Assembly (NCBI GenBank): GCA_900155495.1
Contig: FTLJ01000697.1
Location: 1 to 61,523, forward strand
Direction of reading: 5' to 3'
Length of the DNA stretch: 61,523 nt
DNA from: Porogramme epimiltina
Taxonomy: Eukaryota > Basidiomycota > Agaricomycetes > Polyporales > Polyporaceae
Shown: piece after piece, positions 34,106 through 45,600 of the stretch
How the letters are laid out: each line of letters begins with the position of its first letter
How positions within the stretch are numbered: the first letter of the stretch is position 1
The notes under the pieces: model-generated
What the model was told of the DNA's origin: nothing
Databases searched by the model: none
Seen by the model: only the letters and a program-made list of their open reading frames with translations
Made by a program: the position numbers and the translations under genes

Positions 34106-35393
34106 CTACGCCGGCAACACGTCTATCGCGCGCCTAGAGGGCCTCGCCGCGATCCTCCCCGGCATGAATTCCGATACTATCTCTCTCCTCCCATGAATCG
34201 TGGAGCGTAATGCCGGACTCGCGACTTTCCCCACGGGTCCTGCGAGTCCGGGACACGGGGTCAATGGGAACGTCCTCGCTCCCTGTATCCCGGTCCCGGG
34301 TAGCGGCAGCGCCTTCGCCACATACATGGATAACGCCCGCGATACGGGCAGAGTCGATGACCGGGCTCGCGAGTGGACGGGTGCGACGGGTAGGCTCCGT
34401 GCCGCCCTCCCCACGATAGGGGAAGGCGTGCGGATCGCGAGTGGGCTCTTGAGCCGCTCGGGAACGTCGAAACGCACTGTCGTGCGCGATGAGTCCGCCG
34501 CGGACAGCGCCCGCGCGCGCCCCGGCCCCCTGTTCGTGTTGGCGTCGTTCGAGATCTTCTCAGAGGAGCCGCTGGTGCTGCCCGCCGGAGATGTGGCGCG
34601 TGTTGTGGGCGAGGGCGGGTCGTGCGCCACTCCATCACTCGTGCTGGGTTGGCCTAACGGGGGCGTTGGGACAGTGCCGATAGAAGAATACGTCGGTGGG
34701 GAGATGTCAAGGACGTAGGCGGTGTCCCAAGAGGATCGGCCGAACATATGTGCGCTATCGGCTGTGGTGCGAGCAAGGTGGGATAGTTCAGTAGCCGAGT
34801 GGGGGTATGGATTGGGCATGGTGGGGCAGGAAGCGGTTTCGGGCTTGGGAGAAAAGGGGCGTGCGATGATATTTTCCCTTAAGACGCTGCCTGGGAAGCA
34901 GGGTGAAGTTAGATTTGGTATCGCTCATATTCTGATAATAGTCACCTGTCTCGATCGTGTCGAGATGGTTTTCACCATCCTCCTTGAAGCGACGTATCCA
35001 CGATCTCAGCCGGCGGCGGAAGAAGTAGATGATCGCGACCGAGGCGAATAGCCCGAAAAGCGCCACACAGCCACCCACGATTCCGGACTTGAAGGCTGTA
35101 GTCGAGTCCGCCTTGCCTTGGAGCGTCAACGCATTCGCCATTACAGGACAGTCGACCGATAATGAGCCTGTAGTTGGTGGGCTTGGTGTAGGGACGACGT
35201 CGAGCGCGCGTGAAGAGATAAAAGAGTGGACAGTTGGCAATGGAGCTAAATACCAATGCTCAGTGACGGTGACGGTTACGCTGACAGTTGTCGGAGGCTG
35301 TTCTGTGTCCGCCGAGCTATTCCGACGCATAGCACTCTTGCGAGCGCGCGCCGAGTGAGGGAAAGAGCAGCGACGGAATCGAGGGGGAGACAT
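34106..35393 (-). CDS. Single-pass membrane protein B, paralogue of protein A
   Basis: Function unknown. Two exons (35393-34946, 34890-34106) separated by a 55-nt intron join in phase 1 to 410 aa. The N-terminus MSPPRFRRCSFPHSARAR resembles that of protein A. A VSVTVTVTE threonine/valine run follows, then a short ectodomain and one membrane segment (VGGCVALFGLFASVAIIYFF). After a basic RRRLRSWIRR comes a long Ser/Pro-rich cytoplasmic tail of about 270 residues with repeated SP/TP sites. Without the intron the frame stops soon after the TM; splicing reveals the tail. Compared with protein A the tail is longer and has no APPSY motif. Extracellular sensing is conceivable but speculative. Confidence 0.7.
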
Positions 35394-35434
35394 CGAGGAC
35401 GACGCCTACATGATTGGCCTCATCCCGGTAGAAG

Positions 35435-35442
35435 TTATATAG
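35435..35442 (-). promoter_or_regulatory. TATA-like element of membrane protein B
   Basis: CTATATAA on the minus strand lies about 42-49 nt upstream of the start at 35393, the same position as in the protein A gene. Confidence 0.45.
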
Positions 35443-35954
35443 ATCTAGAAGGTATCCGCATGAGTGCTTGACATACGAGTACAGGGAGTGAACTCCACCC
35501 AATCGTACGTATAAGCTGTCCCATTTTTCCGTTTTCCTGTCAAACGGGGCAGGTACAGATGTCGGGCATATGCAGGTGTACGAGGTTTCCAAGTACAGCA
35601 ACTAGAACGGAGACCCGGCGATGGGTCACGCGCAGATCGCTATCATGATGGATATGAATGACGATTCATACGATAGCATACATTCACTGTCTAGATGTAC
35701 AGTAAACGAGATCTACACTTCTTAACCCGACCTGTCAAAGTTGTCAGCATATGTCGATTACAGCCTGCCCGAAGCGATAACAAGAACGACACAGCGGAGA
35801 ACGCCCCTCGTGCTCGGTGCAAACTGCAAGGATAGAATACGTCTGCGGCGGCAACGCAGGGACAGGGAGATCGGTTTCTTTGCTCCCTGCCTGATCAACC
35901 TTCTCGACTGATCAAGCAGAGCCAGCGACGGAGACGCAGATCAATCCCACCAAC
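35443..35954. other. Intergenic region left of the 27-bp repeat array
   Basis: Upstream flank of membrane protein B. No coding signal or repeat was recognised. Confidence 0.35.
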
Positions 35955-36062
35955 TAGTGCGCATGCGCGCGTTCCACGAAATAGTGCGCATATGCGCATT
36001 CCACATATTATCCGCGCTACGCGGGTTCCGCAAGATACTACGCGCTGACGCGCGTTCCAGGA
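35955..36062. repeat. Four-copy 27-bp tandem repeat, each unit self-complementary
   Basis: Four contiguous 27-bp units (35955-35981, 35982-36008, 36009-36035, 36036-36062) share the frame TA-(hairpin core)-GTTCC or ATTCC. Each has its own inverted repeat: GCGCATGCGC in unit 1, TGCGCATATGCGCA in unit 2, CCGCG-CTA-CGCGG in unit 3, and ACGCGC-TGAC-GCGCGT in unit 4. The stems differ in sequence yet still pair. Because 27 is divisible by three, a minus-strand reading gives 9-residue repeats around WNAR/WNAH, but no gene model supports translation. Confidence 0.75.
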
Positions 36063-36775
36063 GTAGTGGCTCATCGACCAACTGACCCTGAAGGCCGGTC
36101 GGTCGATACGTCGCCGTTCTCGATGTGTTGGCCCGTTTGATACATCTCGTATCGAACGGTTCCAACGGTCACATAGAGCCTGCACTCGGGCCCCACCTAA
36201 CGGCAGGACTCGAGGCAGTTGTTCCTGATCGCGTCAACCAACGGCCCTGCGCAACGCACAGGACACTGAAGGATCGGACAGCGATCGAGACCCAAGCAGT
36301 AGCCTCGAGAGGGGGCCAACCCTCCCCCTTCCGACGACCAGAACTGACGTCGGAAGGTTGAGTCGATAGGGCGTTCATCCGAAAGAAGAAGAAAAAATGC
36401 GCTGGTCGCCAAGGTGCGAGCAGGAACATAGATCTGGGACCAGAACGCACCGATAATAACAAGGCCTACCCCGGAGTGTGTATAAATCCAGGCTTCAGAA
36501 CCCAACAACGAGGATCAGAAGATGAGACGGAGAAGGAGAGAAGAGGCGAGGACGACGAGGAAGAAGGCGAAGAACAAGGACAGCCGGTCAGTCCGCCGGA
36601 CACACGCGTTTAGGCGCCTATCGTACAAGGAGGACGTGACCGTGAGAATGAAATGATGGCGACGTTCGTCCCGGAGACGCCCGTGCTTCCCTTGTTTCGC
36701 TCGTCCTGACCTCGACGGCGAACAGAATACAACACTCTCCCTTTTTGCATCACCGTTTGTACTCATTCAATATGC
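36063..36775. other. Region between the repeat array and the F-box gene
   Basis: Contains a TATAAAT near 36481, about 290 nt before the F-box start. A purine-rich GA tract follows at about 36515-36590. These may be promoter elements of the F-box gene. No further gene was recognised. Confidence 0.35.
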
Positions 36776-39320
36776 ATGAACTCCAGCAGCGCAAATGGAT
36801 CACATACTCAACGTCTCCGCTATCTCCTTCGCCACCACTCCTCTCAACTGGCAAACTCGCCTGAGATGCCCCTCCCCGCCGGTCTCTTCAGCATCTACAC
36901 CAGATTTTTGTCCAGGTCGACTCCTAAGGACTGCCTGGACAGGCTACCGAACGATGTTATAGTCGACTTTATCTTCGACTACCTCGATATCGTCGACATT
37001 ATACGCATGCGTATGGTACGTCCTTCCTTCGAACTGGGGTCGGCCGAAATGGTTGTGCACGGTTGGAATTGTGCACATCGATGTCACGCAGGGAGACCAG
37101 AGGTTTAATGGGATTCGGGGTGCGCTTTGGATGAGAGCGTAGTTGCTCTACAATGAATGCGAGCATAACAGCGTCGAATGACGCGGTGTATCATACTTGT
37201 TCCCTTCTCTGACTTCGTGAATAGGTTAGCAAACTCTACTACCAACTCTCTCGTCACCCCGTCATTTGGAAACGCGCGTTGCGGCGTGCGGATGTACCGC
37301 TCCCTCCTATTGCCCCGTCCACACGTCATACGCCGTCAGCTATCCCCGGCGCAGACGCTGAACGTCTTCTCATTCGCGCCTACTCCCTCGACCGCAACTG
37401 GCAACGATCCAATCCACGCACCCTTAAAGCTTGGGGCTTCGACTCCCATTACCATGTCTCGTCAATGGCCCTCCTCCCGGGTGGCCAATTCCTCGTCGCA
37501 TCGGTCTCTACCAATGGATCTAGCCACTTTTCACTATGCGTTTTTTCCATGGACAACAACCCGCCGCGTCCGCTCGCAGCCTTTCCCCTCAAGTCTAAAG
37601 CGTACGATATTCAAGCGAAATACATGACGATCGAAGACAAGCCCTCCATCGTTGTCGCGTTCCTCCGGAGGGTCTATCACCACAAGAAAGATAAAAAGAA
37701 AGAGTACGTACACATCTCAATAGTTCCGTCAATTCGCTCGCTCTAACACAGCGTAGGGAGAAAGGCAGACTTCAAAATGTTTCCGAATATAGCACGTATC
37801 ATCAAATCGACTCATCCGTCGTGTTCCGCTACGAGTGCGAGGCGCTCCACGCTCCCCTGGAAAACCTTGAAACACTCACCCACTCACCCTACTCTCCCGA
37901 CACGATGCAATACCGTGAATGGGCACGATCCCTCCCAAAGCCGTTCACGTATCTCGTCTCGGTCACCTCCCGAAGCCAGCTTTCTTCTCCAGTCCTGGAA
38001 ATAATGTACGGCAGCCCATACTTTGCGGTGGTGAAGGGTAACAACAATATCATCTTCAAGAGACTTGGGGGCGGCGCTGCTGCGACGCTCACGTGCCGTC
38101 CCCAAGCTGCTGCTCAAGGACAGGCAAGTCCATCCTTGCCGCAATCTCAGTCACGTTTACCCATCCCTCATCTCAGAACCACGTCATCAAAGCGATGAAG
38201 CTGCTCCCGAACGATCACGCCGTTTTCGTCATCCGCGAGGTGACCACTCCAAACGCGCGCAACGCACGCCCAGGCTACTTGTTCGAGACCTTCCACGCCC
38301 TCCAGTGCGGTACTGAGAAGATCTCCCAGGAGCTCGACGCCGAGCAGTCGGTCCTATCTCGGAGCTTCGGCACCCTCTCGCACATCTATGTCCCCGACTG
38401 GCCCTCTTCCTCGCGCAAGGAAAGCTTCTGCCCTCCGCGCCCCGCACCCGCGCCCCCAAATCCCAACGCTGCCGGTCCATCCTCCGCAGGCCCGGCGCGC
38501 GCACGTGACCAGGCGCCTGAGCCCAGCCCTCCGCCACCCCTATGCGTGTACGCGCGGCAGGCCGGCGAGGAGGAGCTCCTACGCGTCCTCTTCCACGCGC
38601 AGCGCTACGTCTGGGAGCCGCCGCCCTCGCCCATCTCCCCGGGCAACAGCGGGGGCGGAGGCGCGGGCGCGGGCGCGGCGCACCGGAGGCGGCACGTCGT
38701 GTACCGCACGAACGTCACGCGGAACCAGACGTATTGGCAGCCCTGCGGCGGGCCGGACGCGGTGCTGCGCATCGTGCCCGCCGCGCGGCGCCCGCTGCTC
38801 GTCCAGTCGGCGTGGGACGACCTCGCGGACGCGCCGGCCGTGCTCGACGTGCGCCCGTTCGTGGATCGCGGGTGGGAGCGGCCGCGGGCGGTCGTGGGCG
38901 ACGTGGTGAGCCATGCGAAGGGGTGGATCGGGAGCCCGGCGTTTGACGGGGAGGCGCGGAATGCGATGGTGGGGGCGCGTGTGCAGGCGTGGGCGTGGGA
39001 CGAGACTGTGGGGCGGCTGGTCGTGGCGAGGGAAGGCACGCGCAGGCTCGCGGTGTTTGACTTTGCGGCGGCGCCGTTGATGGGTGAGTCTTTTTGGTGT
39101 ACGGTCCCATGTGAGTGACGTGGTGCTGACTTTCTTTAGATGATCGTGAACGATATGCGCATGCGGCGCGGATGAGGCAGAGGGACTCGCATGATGTTGT
39201 AATGAAAAATGGGGTCCCAGGACCTCTGCGGCGTGCGGGTGCTACTGAGATTACGGTGAGTCTAGTGCTCTGTTGGGCTCAGAGACTCCCCGCTGACACA
39301 AATCTTAGATGGAATTTTGA
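36776..39320 (+). CDS. F-box domain protein
   Basis: Probable substrate-recognition subunit of an SCF ubiquitin ligase, or a member of the large agaricomycete F-box expansion. Six exons (36776-37015, 37225-37703, 37757-38123, 38177-39083, 39140-39255, 39309-39320) join in phase to 706 aa. The F-box starts at LPNDVIVDFIFDYL, runs through DIIRMRM and, across intron 1, VSKLYYQLSRHPVIWKRAL. The rest is a beta-rich region without recognised repeats, interrupted by a proline/alanine-rich stretch encoded around 38430-38530. The exon 3/4 junction uses a GCAAGT donor (GC-AG intron, 38124-38176). The last exon adds only MEF. The 3' end is 296 bp from the convergent helicase gene. Target unknown. Confidence 0.85.
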
Positions 39321-39616
39321 TGCTCATCAAGGCCGACAAGTGTTTTCTTATCTCGAGCATGCTCAGTCTTATGCGCGTTCTCCGATGCCTCCGCACGAAG
39401 TTAGATCGATGGGATGTACTATATCTTGGTTCCCGCTTACACCATTCATCCTTCTCGTTCTTGCACTTTCACGATCGTTATGCGTGCTTATTCATGTTAC
39501 AAGGACAGCAGGTACCTACACCATCTTACAGGATAATGTTTCTAATTTTCTATACTCTACGCGTGTATCATATTCTCAGACGCAATCACACGATCTACCG
39601 ATGCGGCTGGTGACCT

Positions 39617-42600
39617 TCAAGCTCCCCTCGTCCAAGGGAACGCTGGGTCCAACGAGCCTTGAGCGCGAGCGACGTCCTCGAATTCCATCGCTCGCGTATT
39701 CCTCGAATCAAGGCTGTGGCCGGATCCTCCGATGGGAGCTCTACATTCGGGACAGAGTGCTCGCTGCACCGCGCCGCCGCACTACAATGTGTGAGTCCGC
39801 CGAAAGAAACAACCAACCAGAGAAAAAATCCTTACTTCAGTAATGACGAACGTATGCCCATTCTCGCAGTTGTAGAAATGGCCACGATGCGCTGACGGAG
39901 AGGTATTAACCGATGCGTGTTAAGGCGAAGACCTTACACCTACTGAATCCGAATGCTTTGACAATGTCCTGGCGCTCCTGTAGGGAGAGGGGCTGGTACA
40001 GTCCCCCCTTCACGATGAACTCCTCAAGCGCGTCGCATTCTTTCTGCCACGCGTCTACTTTGGCACCGCAGTTCTCATCTAGCCATCGTTGCTCCATCTT
40101 CAAGTCGTCCATTGTCTTTGAGGGCCGCTCCCGCTTGTAGTCCTTCTGTACTCCCTGGTACGTTTCGGACATCTCGATCTTGTACTCCTTGACCTTGACG
40201 GACAGGGCTTTGCTTGACACCGGGTTCAACTCCTGTTTCCGGAGAAGCTCCTCGCGCGCGCACATTGTCGTCCACCTGAAGAGCTCGAAGTCGAAACGTA
40301 TGTTGTACAAGGCGGCGCGTACGGCCTGACGGGTCGCCCGCGAGTCTTGAGCAAGCTCCCACGCTTTATCTGTGTCCGTTCCGCACGACTCATACACGAA
40401 TGAGACGAACGCTTCCCACCGTACACGGCATGCTGCGGCCTCCGGGGTGGCCTCAGCTTTCTTCAAGCCCTCCACACGCGCCTGTGCCAACTGTGCGAGG
40501 AGCGCGCGCACCTCGAGCGACATGAAGTGGGCCTCGATCTGGAACCTCACGTCCGCTTTCGGTGGTGGCTGCCCGATCAGGCGGTCGACCATCTGGAGGG
40601 CGACATTCTCCGGCTGTGAGATGGCGGGAGCGTCTGCGTGGGAGGTGGCGGCGGAGGAGCCGGTGGCGATGGACTGGAAGGCCTCCCGGTAAAGAGTGCT
40701 ACGCGCGCCCTCGTACGCCTTGACGTGGGCACCGCGCGTGCAGGCGATAACGACGATGCGCCGATAGATCTGTAGCAAGGGGCGGACGACGTCGTTCCAA
40801 GCCTTCGCCTCGTCGTTCGAAAGGCCGTGGAAGTTGCGCATTCCCTTTATGTTTAACGCATCCACGGGGAGGGGTCCGGAAAGCAGAGCGAAAGAGTGGA
40901 TGTCGGGGCGCGCAGCAGCGTCGGGATCACCGTCGTTTGACTCTTCCGGAACCCCAACGGGTACCTTTCCCGCCTTTTCCTTCAACGCGTCCAACTCTGA
41001 AGTTATAGTGGCGAGCGCTGGCGTACATGCATCCAACGCGCGAGACATCGTGCTTGCGACATTCTGCTCAAGGATGTCCAGCGTTGCGCGCTTCGTGACG
41101 CGCCCATACCGCAGGGCTGTGATCGAGCCACGGCAAGTTGGACAGGTTGGGGGAGTTTGGTAGTTCACGGGCGGCGCTTTCGTCGAAAGGAAGCTACTAG
41201 TCGCCGGATCAACCTCGTAGAACTCGGACATCTTGCAGTGCCCGTCGAGTGTTTCCACGGTGAAAATGTGTCCACACGAGAGAGTGATGAGCCGATCGCT
41301 GAGGTCACTGGAGGATAGGTCGATCTCGTCGAGGCGGCGTTGCATGATGAAGTCGACGATGTCGCGCTGTTCGTCCTCGGTAAGACAGATAATACATTTC
41401 TGGTCCGAGCACGGCTCTCCGCACACTGAAAGGTAACATGGCTGAGCGATGTGCAGGGCTTTAGATAGAATGACGTTCCCACCTGATGGACAGAGGTGCC
41501 CGCATTTAAGGGTCTTCCGACATGGCTTATCGCACGGCAGCCGAGAACAAATCTAGAGCCGGGTCAACGGGGTTCGGCACAAGAGAAGGATCCCGACATA
41601 CCGAGCCACAGAGAACCGGGCATGACGCATGCTCACATTGCCACATGCATGGTTCCATGCAGGGGGCGCACGGAACAGAACAAGGCTGCTTGCAGTGGTT
41701 GTGAGAACATTGCTGTCGACACTTCTCTTTGCAAGTAGAGTTGCATTGGTGGTCTTGAGAACATGCCAGCCCACACTTGTGCTGACAGTAGAGCGTCCGC
41801 TCGCAGAGGTGCGCCTGGTGGTGGGTCCGCGAGACCTTCCGCGGAGCGTTTTCCTTTCCCTGCCTCGTGATTGCCTGACAATCACCGCATGCCGCCTTGC
41901 ATGTGCGGGAGCAACAGGAGAGGACGCCTCGGCAGGGTTCGTGGCAACGCACCGAAGCTGGGTCCTTGTGACATGGTATGATGGCGGAGTGCTCGCACCC
42001 GGGGAGCTGCTTTCGGACATTCTCTGTGCATAATACGGATCCGAGATTCTCCATCTTGTGGCTGCGTTCCGTGATGAGACCCCAATGCACCACATCGTAC
42101 TAGTGGAGACTTACCAGGGGACTGTCGCAGCGGTATGCCCGCATGGAAGCTTGACTTCGTACATACGAAAACCGCAGTCACCGCATTCGTCGGAGCACCG
42201 TTTGGGGCATGGATGGGATCTGGGGCACGGCGTGCGGCTACAAGGTGCGGGACAGCGCATTGAACGATGGTTATCTAGAACGGCGTGGCACTGAATATCT
42301 AGTCAGCAGGTTGTCGTTGTATCAGAGCGCGCACGGATGCTCACGGCAGATGGGCAGATATGTCCACAAGGCATACGCGATGCGCAGGGAAGCGTACAGC
42401 CGCCGGCAGGGGCATGCAATGGGAGCTCTCCGGGTTCAGAGATGTCCCGTCTCTGTTCTGGATGGCGAGGACAGATGACTGGGAAGGCAGGTCCGATTTG
42501 CTCTCTCTCTTCCATCTCGGAGAGGATCGTCCCCCATGTGGCGTTCTGCTTCAAGTTGGCCGAGTTGCCTAGAATATAGAGCCCATGCTTCGCGCGAGAG

Positions 42601-45600
42601 AGGGCTACATTGACCCGGTTCACACTCTATGGAAAGTTCATTCAAAGGTCAGTTTTGTCGCCGCTACGTAGGAATGTCTTACCTTGAGGAAGCCTATAGA
42701 CGCGGAAGTACTGTCCACCTGCCCTGAGTTCCTGACCAGGGAAACGATGACGATCTTGGCTTCCTGCCCTTGGAAGATATCGACGGTACCAAGACGGACC
42801 TAGATGACGATCTCAGGCTCGTTTCAAAGGACAGCGCGGTCTCTTCAAGAGGAGAAAGACAAAGGCTTACATGTTTTGCGACGAGAACTTCTTCCATCTC
42901 AACTTCGTCATCCAAGCCTTGTCGTGCGATTTGATCGGCATCGCGCTCGTCGATTGCGACCGCGATCTTGAGATCTCGAAGGGCGGCGCGGACTTTCATG
43001 AGTTGCCCGAGATAGGCGCACAGCACCGCGATATCACCAGGACCATTGTAGGTTCCTTGACGCAAGAAATACAAGACCAAGTCCTTGACCATATTCACCT
43101 GCGACAGACAATGTAAGCACTGTGCATCACGAATCAGATCTGAACAACTTACTTCATACATGTTGTACTTTGAGACGGAGTCTTCTGTGCCATTCTCCTT
43201 GTGCTGGTGATCAAGGAAGAATACGTCCTTTTGCATTCCTTGCACTTGCGGGTATACCGAGACTAGCGCGTTGTCTTCGAGTTTTGGGTACAGAATTTTT
43301 CTATAAACGAGATATTAGAGGAGCGGTATGCGAACAAACAACAAAGTGCTTACCTAATGAAGTGAGAAATCTCCGGCCGCATCCGACGTTGCACGTTAAT
43401 TTGAGACATTGGGTACTTGCTGTCAGCCAATCGCTCCATGAGGGAACGGTCAAACTTGTACAGCTCATTTCCGACGGCGCTGTCCATCGAAAGAGCTAAT
43501 GAAGAGTGAGTTGAGTTAAAATAGGCCCCGAAGTAGAAAAGAATGGATGCGCGTACTATACGAAGCCAGATTTGGCCGGAGCTGTTGAGGGTCCCCGATA
43601 CAGATGAGGTGATGCACTGAATACAAGCGGGTTTGAGCTGACACATTTTCTGAGTACTGGCACAAGAACTCACCGGATGGTACTAATGATGCAAGAATGT
43701 GAGCTTCGAGAACTTGACCGGCTTCTTCGACCATCAGGACTCGAGGAGAGATGGCCTGGTAGAGAGTATGAGTATAAGTGCGTTAACGATACCATGGAAT
43801 GATTGTCGTACACTAAGAAGAGAGGTAAGGGTCGCAGCGCCTGAACGATATGATGTAATTCAGAGCGGATCTTTGAACGGGTAATATCGCAGTCGTACCA
43901 GTCGTAGTACACGCAATCAAGTCCGTCTCGCTGAGGATTCTGCGTCTTATCTGAAGGCGAAATGAGCCATACAATGAACTCCCAAACGTACGACATAGAC
44001 ACTCACCTCGTCGCGCATCTCGTCATATTGTTTGCACTCTTTCCGGTACTCTTCCTTGACCCTGACGTAGGAATCACGTTTCGTGTAGTACGCCTTCCTC
44101 CGGATATTACGCTCCCAATCATCAGCCAATCGTATCCGCTCCGCACCTGACATGGACCAAATAGCGTCGTTAGCCAAGAGATCATCGAGTGGACGATCTT
44201 CCTTTGGAATCGGAGGCGTCTGCCCTCCGAACCCGAGTGCGTCAAAGAAGGCGGGCGGGTTGGCGAGGAGGGGAACCTCATCGGCAGTATCTTCAGCGCG
44301 TCCCTTACCCTTCTTTGATTCGTTCTGGGACGGGGGACGCTGGGAGAGGAAGGCGATGTCGAATGAGTTTCTCCAGAATCCATACAACGTTGTAGCGACC
44401 TCGTCGTCGACGGTCTTGTTCTTCTTAGCGGTCTTAGACTCAACCTTTGTGAACTGCCCCTCTGCTGCCTCCTCTTCTGTCTTCAACTTGAAAAGTTCTT
44501 GAATCCAGTATGGTGGGACGCGAATGTTTTCAGAGTGTACTGGGTAGTAGAGGTCAAGATACTGCTCGATCTTGTCCCACGAGAGAAGGGGAAGCCGTAT
44601 GGACGTCATCGTCTTTGTCATTTCATCTTCGAGATCCTTCATCCTCCCATACTGACGCTTCATGGAGCGGTCGAGGGTGGGGGCGGTAGCAATCCGCTCC
44701 ATTTTGTCGAGGGTGTATTCGCTGACGCGCTCGTCGGAAGAGCGAGTGCCGATACGCACGATCTTGTTAGTGATTCCAGCGTCCAGCACGGATGTAACCA
44801 TGTGATCTAGTGCGTGGTTGGTGAACGCGATAAGAACTGGGTGCAAAACGAAGAAGCTTGAGAATTGTGAGATCACAACGAAGGTTTGCGGAACTCACCA
44901 ATTGGGCGAATCTTTGTCGCAAAGAGGACTCTAAGTATTTCTTTCGCTGTGTAACTCTGCAAAATACGTCAGGCAAGGTCTTGGGAAAGCACAAGCATCC
45001 GCACCTTCCCAGTACCCGGTGGTCTGTTCGCCATTCGCATCGTGAGTTATGTTAAAATGGAGCAGAGCAGAGAATAGAAGGCGCACCCTTGAATGAGAGA
45101 CACTTCTCTCATAAGAGTGTCGACCACTGCTTCTGCCTGGCTCGGGTCCAGTACACTCAATCTCTTCAACTGATCTCTAGCCCTCTCTACCGCACCGGGG
45201 ATCGTAACGTCCATATCCGCGATGGTCTCCCCCTTCCTCGCTAGACACTGCAGCCTGAACTTGAACGCGGGAGCCAGCGCGTACTTGGGCGGTTGCACCT
45301 GCACGCGCTCGAGCGAGTTTGCGACGCTGATGTAACGCGGGAACGGAATCTCCGTGGGTTCCACCGTCTGCAGCTTCTGGAGGAACGGGCGCACCGCGTC
45401 GAACATGACGCTGTTGTCGACGAGCACGGCGAAGCGGCCCCGCCCAGAGCACATGCGGTCCCCGCGGAGAGCGGAAAGCTCGACTTCCGCATCGAAGAAG
45501 GACACCTTGAGCTGTATGCGGCCCTGCTCGCGCCGCGAGGACTCCGCGAGGTCACGCCCGTACGAGGCGACGATGCCGAGATGCGCGCGCACCTCGCCTG

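Noticed and set aside
35895..36185. Minus-strand ORF with 9-residue WNAR-type repeats
   Set aside because: All frames stay open because the DNA unit is 27 bp. There is no start context, splice pattern or homologous domain to support translation.
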